Below the pieces are notes generated by a model. The model did not search any database. It saw nothing but the letters and a program-made list of their open reading frames with translations, and was not told where the DNA came from. From assembly GCA_023387815.1 (NCBI GenBank), contig JAEWHK010000014.1:1-19730 (forward strand): a stretch of 19,730 nt of DNA, written 5' to 3'. The first letter of the stretch is position 1. Each line of letters opens with the position of its first letter. A program made the translations under genes and the position numbers. The stretch comes from Pseudomonadota bacterium (lineage in GTDB: Bacteria; Pseudomonadota; Gammaproteobacteria; Burkholderiales; Burkholderiaceae_B). This document shows positions 6,518 to 13,594 of the stretch, one piece after another.

Positions 6518-7878
6518 TGACGGAAGAGCTCAAAATATTGACGCCACAAGGCATGCTGGGTTACGGCATTCCCGAAGAGCACTTCTGGCGTGGCATCGAT
6601 CAGGGCGTTGATGCGATGATCGTGGATTCAGGATCGACCGATCCAGGACCATACCAGCTGGGATTGGGACGCATGCTGGTCACGCGCGAGGCATACATAC
6701 GTGATCTGTCGATACTGCTCAAGGCATGTGCCGAGCGTAAAATCCGATTATTCATCAGTTCAGCGGGCGGCCCGGGTATTGATCAGCATGTGGATGACAT
6801 GATCGAAATTATTCGTGAGCTGGCAAATGAAAAGGACTACCATTTCAAAATCGCTGCCATTTATTCCAACGTGGACAAAGCGTGGCTGCATCAGCGACTT
6901 GCGGATAATCAGGTAGAACCTTGTGGCCCGCACGATCAGTTGACTCCGGAAAGCATCGACTCGGCAGTGAACCTGGTGGCGCAAATGGGAGCTGAACCTT
7001 ATGTAAAGGCGTTGGAGACATACCCGGATGCCGATATCATTATCAGTGGCCGCTCCTATGATCCCTCCCCTTACGCAGCCCTGTGCCACATGCATGGCAT
7101 TGATCCTGGTGTGTACTGGCATATGGGAAAAATCGTTGAATGCGGTGCCAACTGTGCGGAACCCAAGGGCCGTGTGATTGTTGCGACTGTACGCAAGGAC
7201 AGCTTCGACCTGGAGCCGATGAATCCTGCCGAACGTTGCACACCCAGCTCGGTCGCGGCGCATACGCTTTATGAAAAATCACGGCCCGACCTGTTGCCGG
7301 GCCCGGGAGGCGAATTGGACCTGAGCGGCGCACGCTACGAAGCCCTGAATGACCGTCGGGTGCGAATCAGCGGCAGCGTATTTCGTCCGTCATCAACGTA
7401 TCGTATAAAAATTGAAGGCGCATCGATTGTTGGACATCGAACGATTTTTATTGGCGGCATCCGCGATTCAATTCTGATTGGTCAGCTGGATGATTTCCTG
7501 AACCGGGTTCGCGAGCGTACCGAAATCACTTATCCCGAGCTTGCATCCGGCGACGCGAATCTGACATTTCACGTTTACGGAAGGAACGGCGTGATGGGTG
7601 AGCAGGAGCCGCTAAAAGACGTGGTTCCACACGAAGTCGGGCTGCTTGGCGAAGTGACCGCACAGTCGCAGGAACTGGCAAATGCCATTTGCAGCAGCGT
7701 ACGAATCACGGTATTGCATATGCCATATCCCGGTCAGCTCGCAACCGCTGGCAATTTCGCAATTCCCCTGAATCCACCTGAAAATCCCATTGGACCTGTT
7801 TGCGAATTTTCAATCTACCATCTGGCGGAAATTGACGATCCTGCCGGCTTCTTTCCCATTCGATACAAGGAAATCTGA
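6517..7878 (+). CDS. DUF1446 (acyclic terpene utilisation AtuA-like) family protein
   Basis: A 453-residue protein of the DUF1446/AtuA-like family. Its biochemical activity is poorly defined; AtuA is linked by genetics to acyclic terpene degradation in Pseudomonas. Recognisable segments are GMLGYGIPEEHFWRGIDQGV and DSGSTDPGPYQLGLG near the N-terminus, FISSAGGPGID, ADIIISGRSYDPSPYAAL and YWHMGKIVECGANCAEP in the middle, and TFHVYGRNGVMGEQEP with HEVGLLGEVTAQSQELANAIC towards the end. The ATG shares its first base with the last base of the monooxygenase stop, implying translational coupling. The downstream DUF4387 gene starts one base after its stop. It probably acts on the monooxygenase product, but that is inference from gene order only. 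Confidence 0.9.
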   Translation: MTEELKILTPQGMLGYGIPEEHFWRGIDQGVDAMIVDSGSTDPGPYQLGLGRMLVTREAYIRDLSILLKACAERKIRLFISSAGGPGIDQHVDDMIEIIRELANEKDYHFKIAAIYSNVDKAWLHQRLADNQVEPCGPHDQLTPESIDSAVNLVAQMGAEPYVKALETYPDADIIISGRSYDPSPYAALCHMHGIDPGVYWHMGKIVECGANCAEPKGRVIVATVRKDSFDLEPMNPAERCTPSSVAAHTLYEKSRPDLLPGPGGELDLSGARYEALNDRRVRISGSVFRPSSTYRIKIEGASIVGHRTIFIGGIRDSILIGQLDDFLNRVRERTEITYPELASGDANLTFHVYGRNGVMGEQEPLKDVVPHEVGLLGEVTAQSQELANAICSSVRITVLHMPYPGQLATAGNFAIPLNPPENPIGPVCEFSIYHLAEIDDPAGFFPIRYKEI

Positions 7879-7879
7879 A

Positions 7880-8200
7880 ATGGCAGACACAACTTTGAAG
7901 AATATCGCAAAAGTGATTCGCAGCAAAAACGCCGGTCCTTTTGAAATCACATTTGATATTATTTTTGATACAAAGGAACAATATGAGCGCGTGAAACGAA
8001 GCGATGCGCTGACACGTGAGAAAATGGCGAAGTTATATGGCGTCGAAGACAAGGATGTGCAGGTCTGCATGTTCTTTGACCCTGCCATGGCGTTCAAGCT
8101 TACATTGCGCCGTAACTGGGGCCAGGGCACGGTTGGAGAACGCGACACTTTCGGTGCTCAACAGCACGCGCCGCTGCTGGAGATTCAGATTCCAAAATGA
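7880..8200 (+). CDS. DUF4387 family protein, partner of the DUF1446 protein
   Basis: A 106-residue small protein of the DUF4387 family. It carries the opening AKVIRSKNAGPFEITFDIIFD, the central MAKLYGVEDKDVQVCMFFDPAMAFKLTLRR and the C-terminal FGAQQHAPLLEI that mark the family. DUF4387 genes are commonly found next to DUF1446 genes, and here the start lies one base after the DUF1446 stop. A physical or catalytic partnership is likely but unproven. A longer in-frame reading starts at 7790 inside the preceding gene. The ATG at 7880 is preferred because it gives the family's normal N-terminus and the tight spacing expected in an operon. No function is known to me for the family. Confidence 0.9.
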   Translation: MADTTLKNIAKVIRSKNAGPFEITFDIIFDTKEQYERVKRSDALTREKMAKLYGVEDKDVQVCMFFDPAMAFKLTLRRNWGQGTVGERDTFGAQQHAPLLEIQIPK

Positions 8201-8235
8201 ACGACACGTTCAAAACAGAGCGACGTCCGCACAAA

Positions 8236-8252
8236 TTTATCGGATAGATAAA
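8236..8252. promoter_or_regulatory. Perfect palindrome with T-N11-A core upstream of the MmgE/PrpD gene
   Basis: The arms TTTATC (8236-8241) and GATAAA (8247-8252) are perfect inverted repeats around 5 bases. The inner 13-mer TATC-N5-GATA (8238-8250) has the same T-N11-A dyad form as the sites at 2755-2767 and 4060-4072. It is the only clear structure in the 105-base gap before the MmgE/PrpD start and ends 53 bases before that ATG. Confidence 0.5.
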
Positions 8253-8305
8253 GACGAACGCATTGGCACACCCTACATTTAAATTCCAGACTGGAGCCAC
8301 CTGAC

Positions 8306-9748
8306 ATGGGCAACACCGCCACAGCAGTAAAAACCGATAGCACTCCAATAGCCTCGACAGAAGCCAGAGAGATCGCCAAATTCATACTCAATCTGTCCGT
8401 CAATGATATACCTGCTGACGTCACCACACTTGCCAAGGAACACTTTCTGGATGCACTTGGAATTGCGTTGGCCTCGTCACGATTCGATTTTGGTGAGGCC
8501 ATTTTGCTTGGCGCCCGAGATCTCGGCGAAGGCAGCGGAGCCAGTGCCATTGGCAGCGGAACACGTCTTCCGGCCGCTTCTGCGGCGCTGGTCAATGGTG
8601 TGCTGGCACACGGACTGGATTTTGACGATACTCATATCGGCGCTATTTATCACGCCACTGCACCAGCGCTCGCCGCGGTTCTTGGTGCCGGTCAGACGCA
8701 CAACGCCAGTGGAAGCGAAGTTCTCGCGGCATTCGTTGGCGCATTGGAAATTGGCTGCAGACTTGCGTTGGTAGGGGCTGGTGCGTTTCATGACCGCGCC
8801 TTTCACCCGACGTCGCTTTGTGGCACATTTGCGGCAGCCGCGGCGGCAGGCCGTCTTGCCAAAGCCGATGAAGAAGCAGTCGTCTGGGCCTTGGGTATCT
8901 GCGGCAGTCAGGCAGCGGGTGTGCTGGAGCGCGGCACATCGTGGCTCAAACGTTTACATCCAGGATGGGCCGCCCATTGCGGACTTTCCGCCATGTCTAT
9001 CGCCAAAGCCGGCTTTCGCGGCCCCGATACGATGCTTGAGGGGCACCGTGGATTTTACGCGGCCCATATCGAGCGCATCCCTGAAGGTGACGATCTGCCT
9101 TCTCATGGTTTAGGCGAAGAATGGCAGACATTGGGCATTGCGCTCAAGCCCTATCCATGCTGCCATTTTCTGCATGCCTTCATTGACGCCGCGCTCGACT
9201 TGCGTGGGCAATTCGACCTGAATGACGTGGTAAGGATTGACTGCCCTCTTACGCCGGCGCTACACAAAATGGTGGGAGAGCCGCGTTCTCGGTGCATTCA
9301 TCCAACTACTTCCTATCAGGCAATGTTCAGTGTGCAATATGCCGTTGCCGCAGCCCTGGCACGAGGTAGGGTTGATCTGACCACTTTTTATGACGAACCA
9401 CTGGATGCACCTGAGGTTCTGGAAATTGCCGAAAAGACGTATTGTGTTGATGATCCTGCCAGTGATTATCCTGTACATTTCCCCGGAGAGGTGATTGTTC
9501 ATCTGAAGGACGGGAAAATGTTACGCAGCCGAAAACCCGCCAGTCTGGGAACGCCTGATGTACCCATGAACCAGGCGCAGATCAAGGACAAGTTCATAAA
9601 AAACGCGACTCGGGCCATTTCTGAAGAAGCAGCAAGTCAACTGGCTGCCCTCGTCCTGGATATGGAGAAACTGGACTCGCTGGAACCCATTATGGCGCTT
9701 TGCGTTGTCACAGACAAAACCAAGACCAGGATCCAAAAGACAGATTGA
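8306..9748 (+). CDS. MmgE/PrpD family protein (2-methylcitrate dehydratase-like fold)
   Basis: A 480-residue member of the MmgE/PrpD family, which includes 2-methylcitrate dehydratase (PrpD), cis-aconitate decarboxylase and many enzymes of unknown specificity. Family blocks are DALGIALASSRFDFGEA, HGLDFDDTHIGAIYHATAPALAAVLGAG, LGICGSQAAGVLERGTSWLKRLHPGWAAHCG and LKPYPCCHFLHAFIDAAL, with the late CIHPTTSYQAMFSVQYAVAAAL segment. GGAG at 8293-8296 lies 9 bases before the ATG. No prpB, prpC or acnD neighbours are present, so a role in the methylcitrate cycle is unlikely. It is more probably a hydratase/dehydratase or decarboxylase step of the pathway encoded upstream. It is the last gene of the co-oriented cluster. 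Confidence 0.92.
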   Translation: MGNTATAVKTDSTPIASTEAREIAKFILNLSVNDIPADVTTLAKEHFLDALGIALASSRFDFGEAILLGARDLGEGSGASAIGSGTRLPAASAALVNGVLAHGLDFDDTHIGAIYHATAPALAAVLGAGQTHNASGSEVLAAFVGALEIGCRLALVGAGAFHDRAFHPTSLCGTFAAAAAAGRLAKADEEAVVWALGICGSQAAGVLERGTSWLKRLHPGWAAHCGLSAMSIAKAGFRGPDTMLEGHRGFYAAHIERIPEGDDLPSHGLGEEWQTLGIALKPYPCCHFLHAFIDAALDLRGQFDLNDVVRIDCPLTPALHKMVGEPRSRCIHPTTSYQAMFSVQYAVAAALARGRVDLTTFYDEPLDAPEVLEIAEKTYCVDDPASDYPVHFPGEVIVHLKDGKMLRSRKPASLGTPDVPMNQAQIKDKFIKNATRAISEEAASQLAALVLDMEKLDSLEPIMALCVVTDKTKTRIQKTD

Positions 9749-9760
9749 GCGCGTGAGTAC

Positions 9761-9794
9761 CGCCGCCAGAATGTGCTAAACATATCTGGCGGCG
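9761..9794. terminator. Strong hairpin between convergent genes (possible terminator without U tract)
   Basis: CGCCGCCAGA (9761-9770) pairs perfectly with TCTGGCGGCG (9785-9794), and the inner ATGT/ACAT bases (9771-9774, 9780-9783) can extend the stem. It lies 12 bases after the MmgE/PrpD stop, before the convergent gene end at 9823. No T run follows on either strand, so it may be a barrier or mRNA-stabilising hairpin rather than a canonical intrinsic terminator. Confidence 0.5.
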
Positions 9795-9822
9795 CAAAAA
9801 GGCGTCAGGCCGTTAGCCATCG

Positions 9823-10824
9823 TTAAAATACTTGGCGATATCCGTATAATCCGACAGCACCGCCGGTATGGATGAACACCACATTCTCACCTTTTTTGAA
9901 ATGTCCCTCACGGATCAGCGCAATGAAACCGGCCATGCCTTTGCCCGAATAAACAGGGTCCAGCAGAATGGCTTCCAGCTCAGCCGTCAGGCGGATAGCT
10001 TCAACCATTGCGTCCGTGGGAACGCCATAGCCTTCGCCCACATAGTCTGAATTTGCAACCACATCGGAACGCTGCACAGCAGAGGACGGCAGATTCATGT
10101 AGTCCAGCGTAGACTGCACCAGCTTCCATACATTTTCCTCCTGCTTGTCTTTAGGTGCACGCACGCCAATGCCATACACAGGAACGCCGACATTGCCCGC
10201 CCGCAGGCCCACCAGAAGACCCGCCTGAGTTCCCGCGCTGCCCGTCGCATGAACAATATGATCGATACGCAGACCGGTTTCAAAGGACTGATTCATCAGC
10301 TCCTGGGCGCATGCAACATATCCCAGAGCACCGACAGGAGTAGAACCGCCGCCCGGAATGACATAGGGCTTTGCGCCACTGCCACGCAGTTCCGTGGCCA
10401 GCTGCTCCATAGCCTGCTGCATATCTGTACCCGCGGGCAACCGCTGCACGATTTCACCGCCCATCAGTCTGTCCAGAAACACATTACCCGAAGTATCGTA
10501 TTCTTCCGTGGCATTCTGAACACGTTGTTCCAGAAGAATCTTGCATTTCATCCCGGTGCGTGCCGCTGCGGCAACTGTCTGCCGGGCATGATTCGACTGC
10601 ACTGCACCCTGCGTGATCAGTGTGTCGGCACCTTCAGCCTTTGCCTGAGCCACCAGGAATTCCAGTTTGCGAGTCTTGTTCCCGCCAGTGGCCAGGCCAG
10701 TGCAATCATCACGTTTGATATAAATATTCGGTCCATCCAGATGTCGAGTCAGGTTCGGCATAAATTCCAGTGGCGTGGGCAGATGCCCAAGACGAACACG
10801 TGGATATGCAGCAAGATGTAGCAT
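9823..10824 (-). CDS. PLP-dependent D-cysteine desulfhydrase / L-cysteate sulfo-lyase family enzyme
   Basis: A 333-residue fold-type II PLP enzyme of the ACC deaminase/D-cysteine desulfhydrase group. The N-terminus RLGHLPTPLEFMPNLTRHL and KRDDCTGLATGGNKTRKLEF place the PLP lysine at about residue 50. QSNHARQ follows with Ser77-Asn78, then VIPGGGSTPVGALGYV, ATGSAGTQAGL and the late DPVYSGKGMAGFIALIREGHF. Such enzymes release pyruvate and ammonia with sulfide (D-cysteine) or sulfite (L-cysteate, CuyA). I cannot separate these by eye, although the overall pattern is also close to CuyA. AGGAG with 7-base spacing precedes the ATG. It is divergent from a LysR gene, which probably regulates it. Confidence 0.9.
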   Translation of the reverse strand: MLHLAAYPRVRLGHLPTPLEFMPNLTRHLDGPNIYIKRDDCTGLATGGNKTRKLEFLVAQAKAEGADTLITQGAVQSNHARQTVAAAARTGMKCKILLEQRVQNATEEYDTSGNVFLDRLMGGEIVQRLPAGTDMQQAMEQLATELRGSGAKPYVIPGGGSTPVGALGYVACAQELMNQSFETGLRIDHIVHATGSAGTQAGLLVGLRAGNVGVPVYGIGVRAPKDKQEENVWKLVQSTLDYMNLPSSAVQRSDVVANSDYVGEGYGVPTDAMVEAIRLTAELEAILLDPVYSGKGMAGFIALIREGHFKKGENVVFIHTGGAVGLYGYRQVF

Positions 10825-10933
10825 GAGGTACTCCTTTCATTGGTTTGTCCTTCATGTTAGCGGGAAAATACGCAGTTGCCCAATGCCATGTTCTTAATGC
10901 ATTATTCAATTTTTGCATATCGAGGGAATAATC
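10825..10933. promoter_or_regulatory. Divergent regulatory region between the desulfhydrase and LysR genes
   Basis: This 109-base divergent gap holds TAATGCATTA (10895-10904), a perfect 10-bp palindrome. It also holds the wider inverted repeat ATGCA (10897-10901) and TGCAT (10914-10918), 12 bases apart. Such nested symmetry next to a LysR start is typical of an autoregulatory LysR site that also controls the divergent gene. No clear sigma-70 promoter could be fixed by eye on either strand. Confidence 0.45.
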
Positions 10934-11836
10934 GTGAAGCAAATCTGGATAGAGGATTTTCTTGCCCTGGTTGATGCAGGCACTTTCTCGCGCGCAGCGG
11001 CAATGCGGCATGTGACCCAGCCGGCTTTCTCTCGGCGAATACAAATGCTTGAAGACTGGCTTGGTGTTGAATTGATTGACAGGCATTCCCAGCCACTGAC
11101 GTTGACACCAGTAGCTGAACGACATGTTCCTGCTTTCCGATCGCTCCTGAACGATCTGATGCAATTGCGCAGTCGTATGCAATCTGAACATAACGGGTCG
11201 GCGCGCATCGTGCTCTCCACTCAGCATTCGTTAACAATGACGCGGCTGCCGGGACTGCTTGAACTGCTGACTCGCCGACAAAGTCCTCGTATAGATTTCA
11301 ACGTATTTTCTGAAGATCGGGACAAATCAGTCGCTCTGTTCATGCGTGGCGAAGCTGATTTATTGTTGTGCATGGAAGAGCAGAACGATCCTCTGCAAAA
11401 ACTGTTGCCCGCTACGCTTCGGCTTCCAATGGGAGAAGAAAAGCTGATTGCGTTAAGTGCAGCTGGTAAAAATGGAAAAGCACTTCATCGCCCCAAAGCC
11501 GGGCAGGCGCTTAACCTCCTGAAGTTTCCGCAAGACAGTTTTCTGGGTCGCATTATCAATGATCAGGTCTATACCTCCCTGTCACGACATTACCGTCTGG
11601 AGATCGTGCACGAATCGGTTTTTCTGGCGGGCGTCAAGGAGATGCTTCTTGCGGGCCTGGGTATCGCTTGGCTACCCGAAAGTCTGGTAGAACGAGAGCT
11701 CAAATCGGGGATCCTGATTGATCTCACTTCCGTAAAAAATGGATTCACGTCTGTGATCCTGCCTCTGTCACTTTATCGAAATGCGCATTCGTCATACCCT
11801 GAAGCACTTGACCGCATCTGGGAAATGCTGAGCTGA
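10934..11836 (+). CDS. LysR-family transcriptional regulator, divergent from desulfhydrase gene
   Basis: About 300 residues. The N-terminal helix-turn-helix is IEDFLALVDAGTFSRAAAMRHVTQPAFSRRIQMLEDWLGVELIDR, spread over about residues 5-49, with the recognition helix at TQPAFSRRI. The effector domain follows, with RGEADLLLCM and GVKEMLLAGLGIAWLPESLV. The GTG at 10934 is chosen because GAGGGA at 10922-10927 lies 6 bases upstream and the product then starts 4 residues before the first helix. An in-frame TTG at 10913 has no such signal. Divergent placement points to control of the PLP enzyme gene, as is usual for LysR pairs. The stop is followed by degraded sequence. Confidence 0.9.
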   Translation: MKQIWIEDFLALVDAGTFSRAAAMRHVTQPAFSRRIQMLEDWLGVELIDRHSQPLTLTPVAERHVPAFRSLLNDLMQLRSRMQSEHNGSARIVLSTQHSLTMTRLPGLLELLTRRQSPRIDFNVFSEDRDKSVALFMRGEADLLLCMEEQNDPLQKLLPATLRLPMGEEKLIALSAAGKNGKALHRPKAGQALNLLKFPQDSFLGRIINDQVYTSLSRHYRLEIVHESVFLAGVKEMLLAGLGIAWLPESLVERELKSGILIDLTSVKNGFTSVILPLSLYRNAHSSYPEALDRIWEMLS

Positions 11837-11885
11837 TATCAGATGACGGGTACCAACTTGTTGACTTGCGTTGTTACCCTGTTGC

Positions 11886-12041
11886 GACGAACCGACGTCG
11901 GCACTGGACGTATCGATTCAGGCACAGATTCCTGGCCTGCTTAACGATAGACAGGAAAAACTGCGCCTGACCGTATTGTTTATCGATCACGATCTGCCGG
12001 TGATTCGCCAGATGTGCTCTCGGGTGAGTGTGATCCTACCA
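11886..12041 (+). pseudogene. Remnant of an oligopeptide/dipeptide-type ABC transporter ATPase
   Basis: About 50 codons keep the region around Walker B and the D-loop (DEPTSALDVSIQAQI) and the H-loop (LTVLFIDHDLPVIRQMCSRVSVI). These are highly characteristic of DppD/DppF/OppF-type ATPases. There is no Walker A, no signature motif and no upstream portion in any frame. The reading frame runs into unrelated sequence at about 12041. Changes such as IPGLLND for the usual ILNLL-type stretch suggest decay. The end overlaps the 3' end of the trimeric autotransporter gene on the other strand. It marks an ancient deletion or rearrangement junction between the LysR gene and the autotransporter. Confidence 0.8.
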
Positions 12042-13379
12042 CGCCATATTGAAACCTGCCGCGATGCCGATGCCGCCTGAGGAGTCCCAGGAGGAGTTGA
12101 GCTTAATATGACGATTTTCTGCGAGCCGGAAAGTTGCGCCGCTCGCAATGGCGAACTGATTGCGGTATCCGGCCATTGCCATGCCAAATGAGGTATTGGT
12201 TCCCGCTGGCGGTGGCGTCAGTGCGGTCATTGCCATTGCACCTGAAATACCCGCGTTGGCGCGATTGCGCAACCTTTTCATTTGTGATTGCAGCTGACCC
12301 ACCCGCTGATCGGTGTAGCGATTGGCTTTGCTTATTGCCAGTTCCTGGGCCTGCTGGCTTCTTTGATTGGCATAATCTTTCGCGCTTGTGAGCATATTGA
12401 TGGCGGACTGGTCTGCATACTCCCGCGCGCTTTCGAACGCTTTCGCACTCTCAAGCTTTACGTAGGAGCGCGCTTGTGTAAGCGTATCTTCCTGTACCTT
12501 GTCGGTGTAGGCGTTGGCGGTTTTAATTGCAACGTCTTTTTGCTCGTGTGAATAGGCTTTGACTTCGTCCCTGGCCGAATTCACAAAAGTTTTAACTTCT
12601 TCCCGAGTCTTATCCGTATAGGTTTTAACTTCTTCTTTAGTCTTATCCGTATAAGTTTTGACTTCTTCTTTGGCCTTATCCGTATACGTATTCGCAGCCG
12701 CTATGGCATCGGCCTTGTCCTGCTGCGCCTGGTTCTCCCATTGACTGCGGGCCGCATCCGTGTAGGCTTTTGACTCAGCCACGGCAGCCGTTTTCTGTTC
12801 ATTGGTATATGCGTTTGCGGTAGTCACTGCCTGGCTGACAGACTGATCGGAATAGGCTTTGGCATCATTCAACGTGCGTTCGCCCTGTGCAGCAACCGCG
12901 CTGGCGATATCAGCGCTGGAGGCAGTCACCCCAGAACCAGAAGCAGACAGCCCCGCTCTTGCGGCATTCAGCTGACGTACGGTCACGGCTTCATCATCCT
13001 GAACGCCGTCCAGCAGTCCCGACAGTTTGCGTGAACCAAAATTCACATCTCCGGCAGTCAGCGAGCGAGCACCGCTACCTATGGCGATCCCGCCGTTATC
13101 CGCCACTGCCGGGATCGTATGATAATTTGCAATCCCGGTGTTAAGACCATCTATATCGGTACCCCCGCCAATTGCAATGCTGGACCTGTCCCCTGCTCTG
13201 GTTCCGCGGCCAATTGCCACCGAGCCGATACCTTCGACGCGGGACAGACCGCCAATGGCAGTGTTGAGCGGAGGACGATCATGATCATACGAGGCATTAG
13301 CCCGCTCGCTGACGCCCAGTAACAATAAAGAACATACGATGGCAACAAATAAAGGTCTGGATTCGATAGCTTTGCTCAT
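12036..13379 (-). CDS. YadA-like trimeric autotransporter adhesin
   Basis: About 447 residues, compact for the family. A signal peptide covers residues 1-29 (hydrophobic FVAIVCSLLLLG, cleavage after ANA). A short head has YadA-like repeats (SVAIGRGT, SIAIGGGT, IAIGSGA) at about 53-103. A neck segment with LLDGVQDDEAVTVRQLNAA lies at about 122-140. A long coiled-coil stalk spans about 150-370, with repeated AYTD/TYTDK units. The C-terminal 4-strand YadA anchor begins near NRANAGISGAMAMTAL (about 372) and ends in an aromatic residue (W447). Three copies form one outer-membrane pore and a surface fibre, usually for adhesion. The ATG at 13379 has a GAGG upstream and starts the signal peptide; an in-frame TTG at 13406 is less likely. 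It is divergent from the dehalogenase gene. Confidence 0.92.
   Translation of the reverse strand: MSKAIESRPLFVAIVCSLLLLGVSERANASYDHDRPPLNTAIGGLSRVEGIGSVAIGRGTRAGDRSSIAIGGGTDIDGLNTGIANYHTIPAVADNGGIAIGSGARSLTAGDVNFGSRKLSGLLDGVQDDEAVTVRQLNAARAGLSASGSGVTASSADIASAVAAQGERTLNDAKAYSDQSVSQAVTTANAYTNEQKTAAVAESKAYTDAARSQWENQAQQDKADAIAAANTYTDKAKEEVKTYTDKTKEEVKTYTDKTREEVKTFVNSARDEVKAYSHEQKDVAIKTANAYTDKVQEDTLTQARSYVKLESAKAFESAREYADQSAINMLTSAKDYANQRSQQAQELAISKANRYTDQRVGQLQSQMKRLRNRANAGISGAMAMTALTPPPAGTNTSFGMAMAGYRNQFAIASGATFRLAENRHIKLNSSWDSSGGIGIAAGFNMAW
12596..12692 (-). repeat. 33-bp tandem repeats encoding 11-residue stalk units
   Basis: Three near-identical 33-base units lie at 12596-12628, 12629-12661 and 12662-12692 (the last one partial). 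They encode the unit EEVKTYTDKTK in the autotransporter stalk. Eleven-residue periodicity is that of a hendecad coiled coil. The close DNA match between units suggests recent slippage or duplication, so stalk length may vary between strains. Confidence 0.85.
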
Positions 13380-13594
13380 AAGGGTCCTCACTGTAGAATA
13401 TGACAATTGCGGTTGTCACGAAGCGCAAGCTGGGGGTCTGAAGCTAACGAATGCGCAAACCGTGCAACCGCAGCAAAATTCTAGGGTTTGAGCGATTTTT
13501 AGAAAATTCGTAAATGCCGACAGCGTAGTGACATTGCTGCGCGCCTCACACGCCAGCCTGCAAGTTGCTGCACATGAACAGGAGATACCCGACT

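Noticed and set aside
8306..9748. prpD of a 2-methylcitrate cycle
   Set aside because: The fold family fits, but no prpB, prpC, acnD or prpF is nearby and the context is an oxygenase cluster, so the specific name is not supported.
10249..10821. 190-residue plus-strand open frame opposite the desulfhydrase gene
   Set aside because: No family features are seen, and the opposite strand encodes a fully motif-supported PLP enzyme.
12596..12692. CRISPR or non-coding tandem array
   Set aside because: The 33-base units are contiguous, have no spacers and are in frame within the autotransporter stalk.
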